NCBI RefSeq assembly: GCF_000202835.1
Contig: NC_015186.1
Span: 1,550,001 to 1,614,000, forward strand
Length of the DNA: 64,000 bases
Origin: Acidiphilium multivorum AIU301
Lineage (GTDB): Bacteria > Pseudomonadota > Alphaproteobacteria > Acetobacterales > Acetobacteraceae
Reading direction: 5' to 3'
The notes beneath the pieces are model-generated. The model saw only the letters and a list, made by a program, of their open reading frames with translations, was not told the DNA's origin and did not search any database. The position numbers were made by a program, and so were the translations under genes. Position 1 is the stretch's first letter. Each line of letters begins with the position of its first letter. Shown one piece after another: positions 30,810-39,749 of the stretch.

Positions 30810-30907
30810 TACGATCATGGAATCGGGAGCAATCTCATTCTTCCGCGCTTGACCCGTCCGGCGTCCCGGCACATCCACTGGGCAAACCCTTGCCCGGATG
30901 AACTGGA

Positions 30908-32260
30908 ATGACCGAGACCGCCTCACGCCGCACGCTGCACATCACCACCTGGGGCTGCCAGATGAACGTCTACGACAGTGGACGCATGGCGGACGTCCTG
31001 CGCCCGCTCGGCTACCGGCAGGTCGCCACCCAGGATGCGGACATGGTGATCCTCAACACCTGCCACATCCGCGAGCGCGCCTCGGAAAAACTGTTCTCCG
31101 AGCTCGGCCGCCTGCGCGCGCTCAAGGAGTCCCGCGGCGGCGCGATGATGATCGCCGTCGCCGGCTGCGTCGCCCAGGCCGAGGGCGCGGAAATCCTCGC
31201 CCGCGCCCCGCATGTCGATCTCGTGGTCGGCTCGCAGGCCTATCACCGCCTGCCCGAGCTGATCGCCGAGATCGAGGCGAAGCGCCGCGCCGTGATCGAC
31301 ACCGACTTCCCCGCCGCGCAGAAATTCGACCTCCTGCCCGAGGACCAGGCCAGCCAGGGCCCGATCGCCTTCCTCGCCATCCAGGAAGGCTGCGACAAGT
31401 TCTGCACCTTCTGCGTCGTCCCCTACACGCGCGGCGCCGAGGCCAGCCGCCCGGCCGCCGCCATCCTCGCCGAGGCCCGCCGCCTCGTCGCCGGCGGGGC
31501 GCGCGAGATCGCCCTGCTCGGCCAGAACGTCAACGCCTGGCACGGCGAGGCGCCGGACGGCGCCACCTGGAACCTCGCCCGCCTGCTCGCCGAACTCGCC
31601 GACATCGATGGCCTCGCCCGGCTGCGCTACACCACCTCCCACCCGCGCGACATGGATGCCGCGCTGATCGCCGCGCATCGCGACAATCCGAAGCTCATGC
31701 CCTTCCTGCACCTGCCCGTGCAGTCCGGCTCGGATGCGATCCTCGCCCGCATGAACCGCCGCCACGGCGCCGACCTGTTCCGCCGCATCGCCGGCGAGCT
31801 GCGCGCGGCCCGGCCCGACATCGCGCTCTCGTCCGATTTCATCGTCGGCTTCCCCGGCGAGACCGACGCCGATTTCGCCGCGACGATGCGGCTCGTCCGC
31901 GAGACCGGCTTCGCCCTGGCCTACAGCTTCAAATACTCCCGCCGCCCCGGCACCCCCGCCGCCGACGCCGCCGACCAGATCGACGAGGCGGTGAAGGATG
32001 CCCGCCTGCAGGAACTCCAGGCCGTCCTCCGCGACCAGCAGCACGCCTTCAACCGCGCCCAGGTCGGCCGCAGCTTCGAAGTCCTCTTCACCGGCCCCGG
32101 CCGCCATCCCGGCCAGTCCACCGGCCGCTCGCCCTACCTGCAGCCCGTCGTCGTCGACAATGCCGACATACCGCCCGGCACCCTGCGGACGGTGAAAATC
32201 GTGCAGTCCAACCCCAATTCTCTCATGGCCAGTCTCACACAGGAGCAGATCGCCGCTTGA
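30908..32260 (+). CDS. miaB: tRNA-2-methylthio-N6-dimethylallyladenosine synthase
   Basis: A 450-residue radical-SAM methylthiotransferase acting on i6A37 of tRNAs that read U-starting codons. The N-terminal UPF0004 domain binds one cluster ([31 protein letters not shown]). The radical-SAM CxxxCxxC is [13 protein letters not shown] domain ends the protein (about 375-440). Its TGA overlaps the TTG start of phoH, opening the miaB-phoH-ybeY-corC unit. Confidence 0.97.
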   Translation: MTETASRRTLHITTWGCQMNVYDSGRMADVLRPLGYRQVATQDADMVILNTCHIRERASEKLFSELGRLRALKESRGGAMMIAVAGCVAQAEGAEILARAPHVDLVVGSQAYHRLPELIAEIEAKRRAVIDTDFPAAQKFDLLPEDQASQGPIAFLAIQEGCDKFCTFCVVPYTRGAEASRPAAAILAEARRLVAGGAREIALLGQNVNAWHGEAPDGATWNLARLLAELADIDGLARLRYTTSHPRDMDAALIAAHRDNPKLMPFLHLPVQSGSDAILARMNRRHGADLFRRIAGELRAARPDIALSSDFIVGFPGETDADFAATMRLVRETGFALAYSFKYSRRPGTPAADAADQIDEAVKDARLQELQAVLRDQQHAFNRAQVGRSFEVLFTGPGRHPGQSTGRSPYLQPVVVDNADIPPGTLRTVKIVQSNPNSLMASLTQEQIAA

Positions 32261-33258
32261 GCCAGATCGTCACATCCCAGCCCCCCCGGCTGTCCCGCAC
32301 CCTCACCTTCAACGACAACGGGTTGCTCTCCATCCTGCTCGGCGATCACGACCGCAACCTCGCCCGCCTCGAAAAGCGCCTGCATGTCCGGCTCGCCTGC
32401 CGCGGCAACCGGGTGTCGATCTCGGGCGAGCCCGACCAGGTCGCCGCCGCCGAAACCGCGCTTTCGGCGCTCTACGACCGTCTCGCCCGCGGCGAGCAGA
32501 TCTCCGGCGCCGAGGTCGATGCCGCCGCCCGCCTGGTCGATCCCGCCGCCGAGCCCCGCCTGCCGCTGTCCGACCTGCCGGCGATCCGCACCCGCAAGGG
32601 CGTGGTCGGCCCGCGCAGCCCCGGCCAGGCCGCCTATATCGAGGAGCTTTCCCGCCACGAGATGGTCTTCGCCATCGGCCCCGCCGGCACCGGCAAGACC
32701 TATCTCGCCGTCGCCCAGGCCGTCGCCATGCTCACCTCCGGACGGGTCGACCGCATCGTCCTCTCCCGCCCCGCGGTCGAGGCCGGCGAGCGCCTCGGCT
32801 TCCTGCCCGGCGACATGAAGGAGAAGGTCGACCCCTATCTCCGCCCGCTCTACGACGCGCTGCAGGACATGATGCCCGGCGAGGTCATGGCCCGCCGCAT
32901 GGCCGCCGGCGAGATCGAGATCGCCCCGCTCGCCTTCATGCGCGGCCGCACCCTCGCGCATGCCTTCGTCATCCTCGACGAGGCGCAGAACACCACCCCG
33001 GCGCAGATGAAGATGTTCCTCACCCGCATGGGCGAGGGCACCCGCATGGTCATCACCGGCGACCTCTCGCAGATCGACCTGCCGCCCCACAGCCGCTCGG
33101 GCCTGGCCGACGCGCTGGAGACGCTGGAAGGCGTCTCCGGCATCGGCGTCACCCGCTTCAATGCCGGCGACGTGGTGCGCCACCCGCTGGTCGCCCGCAT
33201 CGTCGAGGCCTACGACCACCGCTCGGAGGCGCAGCGCGAGCGCGCGCGGGACCTGTGA
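32257..33258 (+). CDS. phoH: PhoH-like ATPase (YbeZ)
   Basis: A 333-residue cytosolic P-loop ATPase. After an N-terminal KH-like region (about 15-85) comes the PhoH domain with Walker [12 protein letters not shown] and Walker [23 protein letters not shown] follows. YbeZ works with YbeY in 16S rRNA maturation and ribosome quality control. The TTG at 32257 forms a TTGA overlap with miaB, matching the pattern in the operon. Confidence 0.93.
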   Translation: MSQIVTSQPPRLSRTLTFNDNGLLSILLGDHDRNLARLEKRLHVRLACRGNRVSISGEPDQVAAAETALSALYDRLARGEQISGAEVDAAARLVDPAAEPRLPLSDLPAIRTRKGVVGPRSPGQAAYIEELSRHEMVFAIGPAGTGKTYLAVAQAVAMLTSGRVDRIVLSRPAVEAGERLGFLPGDMKEKVDPYLRPLYDALQDMMPGEVMARRMAAGEIEIAPLAFMRGRTLAHAFVILDEAQNTTPAQMKMFLTRMGEGTRMVITGDLSQIDLPPHSRSGLADALETLEGVSGIGVTRFNAGDVVRHPLVARIVEAYDHRSEAQRERARDL

Positions 33259-33707
33259 GCGAGCCTCCAAGTAGCCTCCCCCGCGGCGCCGCGCTGCGGG
33301 GGCTGATCCACATCGCCGAGCCCCGCTGGCGCCGCTTCGTGCCGGACGCCGAGCGCGTGGTCGCCCGCGCGCTCGATGCCGCCGGCGCCGCCTGCCCGGT
33401 CATCCTGGCCGACAACCGCACGGTGAAGGCGCTGAACGCGCGCGACCGCGGCCGCAACAAGCCCACCAACGTCCTCACCTACGAGATGCCGCCGGAGATC
33501 ATCCTCGCCCTCGGCGTCGTCCTGCGCGAGGCCCGCGCCGCCCGCCGCCGCCCGGCGCACCACCTCGCCCATCTCGTCGTCCACGGCGCCCTCCACCTCG
33601 CCGGCGAGGACCACCACGAAGCTGGCGAGGCCCGCCGGATGGAACGCCTCGAAACCCGCCTCCTGCACCGCCTCGGCGTGCCCAACCCGTGGAAATACGC
33701 GTCGTGA
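33255..33707 (+). CDS. ybeY: Endoribonuclease YbeY
   Basis: A 150-residue metal-dependent RNase for 16S rRNA 3' end processing. The zinc site [20 protein letters not shown] provides three histidines in the HGxLHLxGxDH pattern. The N-terminal strand [19 protein letters not shown] is typical, although the usual FP of NVLSFP is replaced by YE. It starts with GTG overlapping the phoH stop. Confidence 0.94.
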   Translation: MSEPPSSLPRGAALRGLIHIAEPRWRRFVPDAERVVARALDAAGAACPVILADNRTVKALNARDRGRNKPTNVLTYEMPPEIILALGVVLREARAARRRPAHHLAHLVVHGALHLAGEDHHEAGEARRMERLETRLLHRLGVPNPWKYAS

Positions 33708-34558
33708 GCGGCAGCTGGTTCTCCCGCCTGCTCAGCAAGATGCGCGAGCAGCCCGACCTGCGCCAGCAGATCGGCGAGCTGATGGAGGAAGCCGCCGCGG
33801 AAGCCGGCGGCGAGGAGGGCGGCACCGGGCTCGACCGCCAGGAACGCGCGCTGATCGCCAACGTCCTCCGCCTGCGCGGCATCACCGCCGACGACGTGAT
33901 GATCCCCCGCGCCGACATCGTCGCCATGCGCGCCGACGTCACGCTGGACCAGGCGATCGACCAGATCCGCCGCGAGGGCCATTCCCGCATGCCCGTCTTC
34001 GGCGAGCATCTCGACGACATTCTCGGCATGGTCCACATCAAGGACGTGGTCGGCTACACCGGCCGCCCCGAGGCGTTCTCGCTGCGCGCCATCCTCCGCC
34101 GCCCGCTGATGGTCGCCCCGCAGATCCCCGTCCTCGACCTGCTGCTGCAGATGCGCCAGCGCCGCACCCATCTCGCCCTCGTCATCGACGAATATGGCGG
34201 CGTCGACGGCCTCGTCACCATCGAGGACCTCGTCGAGACCATCGTCGGCGACATCGACGACGAGCACGACGAGATCGAGGGCCCGCTGATGATCGACCGT
34301 GACGACGGCGCGGTCGATCTCAACGCCCGCCTCCCGGTCGAGGACTTCACCACCCGGTTCGGCGACTTCCTGACCGAGGAGGAAAAGGAAGCCGATCTCG
34401 ACACGGTGGGCGGCCTCGTCTTCACCCTCGCCGGCCGCGTGCCCACCCGCGGCGAGATCATCTCCCACCCCGCCGGCATCGAGTTCCTGATCCTCGACGC
34501 CGATGCCCGCCGCATCCGCCGCCTGCGCGCCCGCCGCATCGCCCCCGAATCTTCCTGA
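33704..34558 (+). CDS. CorC/HlyC family CBS-domain protein
   Basis: A 284-residue cytosolic CBS-pair protein of the YbeX/CorC family. Two CBS domains (about 60-185) begin with [11 protein letters not shown] and contain [22 protein letters not shown]. The C-terminal CorC_HlyC domain (about 195-275) has [21 protein letters not shown]. YbeX homologues act in magnesium/cobalt efflux or ribosome assembly. GTG at 33704 gives a 4-base overlap with ybeY; an in-frame ATG at 33689 is the alternative. The usual next gene, lnt, is missing. Confidence 0.9.
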   Translation: MSGSWFSRLLSKMREQPDLRQQIGELMEEAAAEAGGEEGGTGLDRQERALIANVLRLRGITADDVMIPRADIVAMRADVTLDQAIDQIRREGHSRMPVFGEHLDDILGMVHIKDVVGYTGRPEAFSLRAILRRPLMVAPQIPVLDLLLQMRQRRTHLALVIDEYGGVDGLVTIEDLVETIVGDIDDEHDEIEGPLMIDRDDGAVDLNARLPVEDFTTRFGDFLTEEEKEADLDTVGGLVFTLAGRVPTRGEIISHPAGIEFLILDADARRIRRLRARRIAPESS

Positions 34559-34682
34559 TCCCAGCCCGCCGGATACGCGCATCCGTGCCGTCCCGGCAAG
34601 GGTCTTTTGCCGCCCCCGTGCCTACCGCGCCGGCGCGCGCGGGCGCACATCGGGGGCAGACCACCACGCAAGGACCAAGACC

Positions 34683-34898
34683 ATGACGCGCAAGATCCTG
34701 TTTTCGCTCCTCCTCGCCCTCGCCGCCCCGGCGGCCCATGCGGCGGCGACGCACGACGTCCCCTGGTTCGCCCGCCACGCCGCCGCCCGCCAGGCCGCCA
34801 TCGCCGCCTGCGCCGCCAATCCCGGCGATCTCGCGGCCAGCCCGGACTGCATCAACGCCGCCGCCGCCGCCCGCGCCACCCTCGCCCGCGAGCTCTGA
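34683..34898 (+). CDS. Small exported protein, EexN-like C-terminus
   Basis: A 71-residue protein. A signal peptide (1-20, AAHA cleavage) is followed by a short mature part: WFARHAAARQAAIAACAANPG then SPDCINAAAAA. Two cysteines and the NPG...C.NA pattern resemble the end of EexN entry-exclusion lipoproteins, but no lipobox Cys is present and no conjugation genes are near. AAGGA is upstream of the ATG. Function is unknown. Confidence 0.6.
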   Translation: MTRKILFSLLLALAAPAAHAAATHDVPWFARHAAARQAAIAACAANPGDLAASPDCINAAAAARATLAREL

Positions 34899-34979
34899 GC
34901 GCCCCCCGAACCACGCCGGACGCCTGCCGCGGCAATGCTGCACTGCAACAAAAACAATCCGCGCGTCCCGCGTCCGTGC

Positions 34980-35042
34980 TAGAAAAATCCCAGGACGTTT
35001 CCTCCCTGAACTTGGCGGTGCTCAGGCACCGCCTTTTTCTTT
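34980..35042 (+). ncRNA. Probable mmgR/suhB-family (alpha-r8) small RNA
   Basis: Between the small exported protein gene and a convergent hydrolase gene lies TTTCCTCCCT (34998-35007), which from memory is the ultra-conserved single-stranded decamer of the alphaproteobacterial mmgR/suhB sRNA family. It is followed at once by a perfect 8-base-pair terminator (35014-35021 with 35026-35033) and a T-rich run. Flanking CCA and TGG could close the loop, as in the family. In Sinorhizobium mmgR limits PHB granule accumulation. The 5' end given is an estimate. Confidence 0.7.
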
Positions 35043-35045
35043 TTC
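35014..35045 (+). terminator. Rho-independent terminator of the small RNA
   Basis: GGCGGTGC pairs perfectly with GCACCGCC around a TCAG loop, followed by TTTTTCTTTTT. The hairpin also contains the last codons of the convergent minus-strand hydrolase gene. Confidence 0.9.
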
Positions 35046-35807
35046 GAGGCCCAGCGTCCCGATCCACCCGGCGATCGCCGCCTCGACCCGCCCCTCGATC
35101 CCGAAATACCCGTGCGGGCCGAGCGAGCCGCAAGGCCGGTCTCCCGCCGCCCCGCCCGCGACCATCCGCACCGTCACCGACGATGCGCCGCCCAGCGCCC
35201 GCGCGACCGCCGGCGCCTGTCCGGGCGGCGCGACCGGGCAGCGGTCGTCCCGGTTGGCGACGATCAGCACCGGCGCCCGCACCGCGGCGGGATCGGCGTC
35301 GAACACCGTCATCCGGCTCAGCCTTCCCGGCACCGACACCGTCTCCGTGAGCACCACCCCGGCGATGCTCCCCGCCGCCGCGTGCGCCGCCCCGTTCACC
35401 GCGCCGATCGTCCCCTGGCTGGTGCCGAACAGGATCACCGGCGCCCCGATCCGCCGCCGCGCGAGCCGCACCAGCCCGCCGACGACCGCGGCAAAGCCCG
35501 GCCCATGCCGGTGGCCGCGCAGGTCGCGCCCGCCCGGCGCGTCCGGAATCACCACCGCGAAGCCCCGCCGCACCCAGTCCCGCCTCGTGCGGACGAGGAA
35601 ATTCGCGCCATGCCGGAACCGCCCCGTCCGCGTCAGCCCGACCCGCCCGGTCCCGCCCGGCAGCATCACCAGCGTCGCGCGCGGATGCGCCGGGCGCAGC
35701 ACCAGCACGCGCTCCGGCCCGAGCGCCGTGTCCAGCCGCACCACCCGCGCCCGCGCCGCCGCCAGCGGCAGCCAGGCCAGCGCCAGCGCGGCAAGCAGGG
35801 CGCGCAT
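35022..35807 (-). CDS. Exported alpha/beta hydrolase
   Basis: A 261-residue protein with an N-terminal signal peptide (about 1-20, ARA). The alpha/beta hydrolase core shows LVMLPGGTGRVG (oxyanion region), the nucleophile elbow FGTSQGTIG and an acid in VANRDDRCPVA; a late HGYFG histidine may complete the triad. The start at 35807 keeps the signal peptide and avoids overlap with the DUF1330 gene. Its 3' end lies inside the sRNA terminator hairpin of the opposite strand. Substrate unknown. Confidence 0.75.
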   Translation of the reverse strand: MRALLAALALAWLPLAAARARVVRLDTALGPERVLVLRPAHPRATLVMLPGGTGRVGLTRTGRFRHGANFLVRTRRDWVRRGFAVVIPDAPGGRDLRGHRHGPGFAAVVGGLVRLARRRIGAPVILFGTSQGTIGAVNGAAHAAAGSIAGVVLTETVSVPGRLSRMTVFDADPAAVRAPVLIVANRDDRCPVAPPGQAPAVARALGGASSVTVRMVAGGAAGDRPCGSLGPHGYFGIEGRVEAAIAGWIGTLGLEKEKGGA

Positions 35808-35817
35808 CCGCCCGCGC

Positions 35818-36129
35818 TCAGGCCGCGCCGGGCTGCGCCCCGTCATACCCCTCGACCACCACCACATCGGCGACCGACGCCCCCTCGCGCAGCGCCTTCG
35901 CCCTCGCGTATTCGGGCGAGTGGTAGCAGGCCAGCGCCGCCGCGTGGTCGGGGAATTCCAGCACCACGATCCGCGACCGCATCCCGCCCTCGACCGCCTC
36001 CGCCGCCCCGCCGCGCACCAGGAACCGCGCGCCATATTTCGCGAACGCCACCGCGTTCTCCCGCACATAGGCCGCATAGGCCTCGGCGTCGCTGACATCG
36101 ACGCTCGCGATCCAGTATCCCTTCGCCAT
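35818..36129 (-). CDS. DUF1330 domain protein
   Basis: A 103-residue protein matching DUF1330, a dimeric alpha/beta-barrel fold: it starts AKGYWIASVDVSDAEAYAAY, has FLVRGGAAEAVEG and the RIVVLEFPDHAAALACYHSPEY block. The biochemical role is unknown. GAGGAG is well placed before the ATG at 36129, so a longer upstream extension is rejected. It is 10 bases from the hydrolase gene and likely shares a transcript with it. Confidence 0.85.
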   Translation of the reverse strand: MAKGYWIASVDVSDAEAYAAYVRENAVAFAKYGARFLVRGGAAEAVEGGMRSRIVVLEFPDHAAALACYHSPEYARAKALREGASVADVVVVEGYDGAQPGAA

Positions 36130-36185
36130 ATTTCTGCTCCTCCTCGCCATCGCGGGCCGGCCGGCGCCCGCCCGCCGCGGCCGCG

Positions 36186-36803
36186 TCAGCGATTGATCAC
36201 CACGAGGCTGCTGCGAAGCGTGTAGATCGTGCCGGACATCACCGTCCACACCCGCCGGGTGTTCGCGCTCGCTGCCTGCGCCTTCTCGTGCAGCCCGTTC
36301 CCCACCGCCGCCTCGATCTCATGGCAGCCCGGCCACATGTGTTGGGTGTCCTTCGCCCCCGGCGCCGTCACGTAATACCAGGTCTTCGTCGTGTCCTGGT
36401 ATTTCAGGATGGACCAGCTGTTCACCTGCCCCTTGCTCACGCCCATCGGCAGCGCCTTCATGATCATGCCGGAAAACTTCTTCCGCCATTGCTTCTTGAT
36501 CTGGTCGGTGAACGAGGCCCGGATCTCCGCCCCCTCGAACCCGTGGCGGGCGTTGCAGGTGATCACCTCGACCGTGCGGATATTGGGGTTCATCTTCTGC
36601 CACGCCCTGATGTTCGCGAGAAACGCGTCCGCCTCCATCGTGCAGAACTTGTAGGCGTCGCCATGCCCCCAATAGACCAGCGTGTCGACGCTGCCGCGTC
36701 CGAACGGCGTATCGCCGACCTCGCTGATCAACGATCCCGGATTCGCCGCCTGCAACGCCTCCGCCCGCTTCTTGTGGTCCGCCTGATAAATGATGTGAAT
36801 CAC
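36186..36803 (-). CDS. Hypothetical protein, possible His-Cys (C80/CHAT-like) fold
   Basis: A 205-residue protein without a confident family. The segment DTLVYWGHGDAYKF (His47) and, 36 residues on, RTVEVITCNARHG (Cys83) match the His-Gly and Cys placement of caspase-like C80/CHAT peptidases. The rest contains many aromatic residues (WSILKYQDTTKTWYYVTAPG) and no signal peptide or membrane segment. GTG at 36803 has GGGAGG just upstream; the longer frame reads through a repeat and is doubted. It is isolated. Catalytic activity is inference only. Confidence 0.55.
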   Translation of the reverse strand: MIHIIYQADHKKRAEALQAANPGSLISEVGDTPFGRGSVDTLVYWGHGDAYKFCTMEADAFLANIRAWQKMNPNIRTVEVITCNARHGFEGAEIRASFTDQIKKQWRKKFSGMIMKALPMGVSKGQVNSWSILKYQDTTKTWYYVTAPGAKDTQHMWPGCHEIEAAVGNGLHEKAQAASANTRRVWTVMSGTIYTLRSSLVVINR

Positions 36804-36828
36804 GCCGCCGCCTCCCAGGATTTGTTGT

Positions 36829-36879
36829 CCGGCGTCCCGGATCCGAGATCCACCGCGAATTTCAGGGACAGGACGCCGG
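36829..36879. repeat. Inverted repeat containing the GAATTTCAGGG element, copy 2
   Basis: CCGGCGTCC (36829-36837) pairs with GGACGCCGG (36871-36879). The right part holds GAATTTCAGGGACAGGA (36857-36873), nearly identical to the right arm of the repeat at 6791-6828. It lies just upstream of the His-Cys protein gene. Confidence 0.5.
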
Positions 36880-37011
36880 CGCGCCGCCCCGCGATCATCA
36901 TGAGGCGGCAACGATGCTTTCATCGCCGTCTTGCCGGCAAATCCGTCAACCGGCAATGACCGGCGTCACATCGCCCTTGCCCACCCCCCTTCCGCCGTGG
37001 TCCTTTCGGGC

Positions 37012-37611
37012 ATGGCCAGCGCCGTCCCCCTCGCCAGTCCCGCCAGCCGCTTCGCCGCGATCATCGCGGCGCTGTGCGACCGCGTGGCCGCCGAGGGTCA
37101 CCGGCGCGGCATCGCCGGCCCCTTGGTGATCCTGATCTGGACGCGCCTGCGCCGCCTCGCCGCCCGTCTCGCCGCGGCGCTGGACGGTCCGCAGCGCCCC
37201 CCGCGCCCCCGCCATCCCGCAACCGCCCGCCAACCGGCCCCGGCGCGCCCGCGCCCGCTGCCGCGCCGCCTCGGCTGGCTCGGCACCCTCATCCCCGGCG
37301 CCGCCGCCGCCGCCGGCCAGCTTCGCGACCTGCTCGCCGACCCCGAAATCCTCGCCCTCGCCGCATCCATCCCGGCCGCCGGCCGCGCCCTGCGCCCGCT
37401 CTGCCACGCCCTCGGCCTGCGCCCGCCGCCGGCGCTGCGCCGCCCCAAGATCCCCGATCGAGCACCCGATCCGGCAGCCGATACCGCGCCCGATCCCGCC
37501 GCCCTGCCGCCACCGTGCGCCGCGCCACCGGCTTCGGCCGCGGGCCCGACGCCCGCCGCGCGATGCGCGCCTTCTCCCCCCGCAAGCCGGCGCCGCCGAA
37601 ACGGCGCCTGA
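37012..37611 (+). CDS. Hypothetical protein, Acetobacteraceae type
   Basis: A 199-residue basic protein with no known domain. The core LPRRLGWLGTLIPGAAAAAGQLRDLLADPEILALAASIPAAGRALRPLC resembles a conserved segment of hypothetical proteins I associate with Acetobacteraceae. The N-terminal region has one hydrophobic helix (about 35-50) and the tail is Pro/Ala-rich. Function unknown. The ATG at 37012 is chosen; an earlier in-frame start at 36931 overlaps the opposite-strand region. Confidence 0.55.
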   Translation: MASAVPLASPASRFAAIIAALCDRVAAEGHRRGIAGPLVILIWTRLRRLAARLAAALDGPQRPPRPRHPATARQPAPARPRPLPRRLGWLGTLIPGAAAAAGQLRDLLADPEILALAASIPAAGRALRPLCHALGLRPPPALRRPKIPDRAPDPAADTAPDPAALPPPCAAPPASAAGPTPAARCAPSPPASRRRRNGA

Positions 37612-37673
37612 CCTGCGCCGCCTCACCGCGCCATTTTCGTTACGTTTTCAAAACAAGATACGGCTGAGCCGGC

Positions 37674-39542
37674 TCAGGCCGCCCGGCCGAGCCGGGCGGT
37701 ATCCTGCCGGCGCAACAGCTCGCGATAGGGGCCGGGGCGCGACGCCAGCGCCGCCGGCGATCCCTCGTCGACGATCCGCCCCTCCGCCATCACCACGATG
37801 CGGTCGAAATCGCGCAGCGTCGCCAGCCGGTGCGCCACCGCGATCACCGTCCGGTTGCGCGCCAGCCGGTCGATCGCCTCCTGCACCGCCGCCTCGCTTT
37901 CGGAATCGAGCGCCGACGTCGCCTCGTCGAGCAGCAGCACCGGCGCGTCGCGCAGCACCGCCCGCGCGATCGCGAGGCGCTGCCGCTGCCCGCCCGACAG
38001 CTTCATCCCCCGCTCGCCGACCAGCGTGTCATACCCCTGCGGCAGGGCCATGATGAAGTCATGCGCGTTGGCCGCCCGCGCCGCCGCCTCCACCTCGGCA
38101 TCGCCGGCATCGGGCCGGCCATAGCGGATATTCTCCCGCACCGAGCGGTGGAACAGCTGCACGTCCTGCGAGACGACCGACAGGATTTCCGCGAGGCCCT
38201 GGCGGCTGAGCGCGGCGATGTCGGTGCCATCGATCGTCACCCGCCCGCGCGCCGGATCGTATTGCCGTTGCAGCAGGGCGAGCAGCGTCGTCTTGCCCGA
38301 GCCCGACCGGCCGACCAGGCCGACCTTCTCGCCGGGCGCCACGGTCAGATTCACCTCCTTCAGCACCGCCCGCCCGTCCGGATAGGCGAAATCGAGATCG
38401 GCGAAGCTCACCGCCCCGCGCGCCTGCGGCAGGGCCCGCGCGTCCGCCGCGTCCATCATGTCGTGCGGGATCAGGAGCGAGGCCAGCGCCTCGTGCAGCC
38501 GCGCCCAGTCCTGCACCATCTCGACCAGCGCGATCGCGAGATCGCGCGTGCCGTGCAGGACGGTGAAGCCGAGCGTCGTCACCAGCACGACGTCGCCGGG
38601 ACTCGCCGCATGGTCGAGCCAGCGGTCGATGATCCAGGCGAGCATGCCGGCCGTCAGCAGCGCCGTGGTGACCGCGTGGAAGCTCCGCAGCCCTTCAAGG
38701 TAGTTCAGGCTCGCCCGGCGCGCGCGCATCTCGCGCCCGACATCCTCGGCGAAGCGCTGCCGCTCGCGGAACATCGCGCCGAAGGCGCGGACGACGGCGA
38801 CGTTGTTGATCACATCGACCAGCTCGCCATCCACCGAGGCCGCGGCCTCGGCATAGTCGCGATGCAGCCGCCGCCCCTTCGCCGCCAGCCAGGCCAGCAC
38901 CGCCCCCAGCGCCAGCGCGATGCCCAGCAGCGCCAGCCCCATCGCCGGATCGACGCTGGTGATCATCACGATCGCGAGAACGACCGCCAGCGCCGGCGGC
39001 AGCACGTTCCACACCATCAGGTTCTCGAGCCGGAAGACCGCATTGCCGGTCACGCTGATGCGGCCGGCCAGCATGCCGGGCCGGCGGTCGGCGAAGAAGC
39101 CGGGCGAATGGCCAAGCGTGTGGTTGAACAGCGCGCGCCGCAATTCCCCGGTCACCGCCACGAAACTGCGCGCCGCGACGAACCCGCCGATCCGCCATGC
39201 GAGATTGTCCGCGGCGATCAGCCCGGCGAGGAGCATGAAAGCCCCCCAGACCGCGCCGCGCTGATTGGCGGTCAGCACATCGACCAGGTTCTTCACGGCA
39301 TATTGCGACAGCACAGAACAGGCGACCGCGGCGACGACGGAAAGCACGATCGTCGCATGTCCCGGCGCGTGCCGCAGGATCGCCCGCAGCAGAAAGCGCT
39401 GCGGACGCGATGCCGGCGGTGCGGAGAGCGGAATGGCAAGCGGCGCCGATGCCTCCGGCGCCGGCGATCGGCGGGGTGCGCTTTCGATTCCTTCCGCTTC
39501 TGCAATCGCCTTTTTGTGATCCGGCATGGTCTCGGGCTCCAT
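37674..39542 (-). CDS. ABC exporter, fused permease and ATPase
   Basis: A 622-residue half-transporter of the MsbA/multidrug type. After a charged N-terminal tail (1-50) come six membrane helices (about 65-350), then a nucleotide-binding domain with Walker A GRSGSGKTTLL, Q-loop SVVSQDVQLF, signature LSGGQRQRLAIARA and Walker B VLLLDEATSAL. It would work as a homodimer exporting a lipid, drug or glycan. A second ATG a few codons in (39527) is an alternative start. No substrate clue is given by the neighbours, although a GT4 glycosyltransferase is divergent. Confidence 0.9.
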   Translation of the reverse strand: MEPETMPDHKKAIAEAEGIESAPRRSPAPEASAPLAIPLSAPPASRPQRFLLRAILRHAPGHATIVLSVVAAVACSVLSQYAVKNLVDVLTANQRGAVWGAFMLLAGLIAADNLAWRIGGFVAARSFVAVTGELRRALFNHTLGHSPGFFADRRPGMLAGRISVTGNAVFRLENLMVWNVLPPALAVVLAIVMITSVDPAMGLALLGIALALGAVLAWLAAKGRRLHRDYAEAAASVDGELVDVINNVAVVRAFGAMFRERQRFAEDVGREMRARRASLNYLEGLRSFHAVTTALLTAGMLAWIIDRWLDHAASPGDVVLVTTLGFTVLHGTRDLAIALVEMVQDWARLHEALASLLIPHDMMDAADARALPQARGAVSFADLDFAYPDGRAVLKEVNLTVAPGEKVGLVGRSGSGKTTLLALLQRQYDPARGRVTIDGTDIAALSRQGLAEILSVVSQDVQLFHRSVRENIRYGRPDAGDAEVEAAARAANAHDFIMALPQGYDTLVGERGMKLSGGQRQRLAIARAVLRDAPVLLLDEATSALDSESEAAVQEAIDRLARNRTVIAVAHRLATLRDFDRIVVMAEGRIVDEGSPAALASRPGPYRELLRRQDTARLGRAA

Positions 39543-39749
39543 CGGTGCGGGTCTTTATCGAGGGGCGCCGCCAAATTTCCTGTCTTCATGTGGCATTTCG
39601 GCAATAGCGCCAGCCGGCGGCGCCCCCGGCACTCCCTACCTTGGCATCGAATGCGGCAGCATTTGGGCAAATACCGCCCGATGACTGCCACATCGGGGCG
39701 TCCTGCTAACGCTCGTAAAAACAATCCAGCAGCGAGGAGTCAGGCACTC

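Noticed and set aside
37830-39749. Plus-strand extension upstream of the GT4 glycosyltransferase
   Set aside because: It is antisense to the ABC exporter, Arg/His-rich and without domains; the true start with a ribosome binding site is at 39750.
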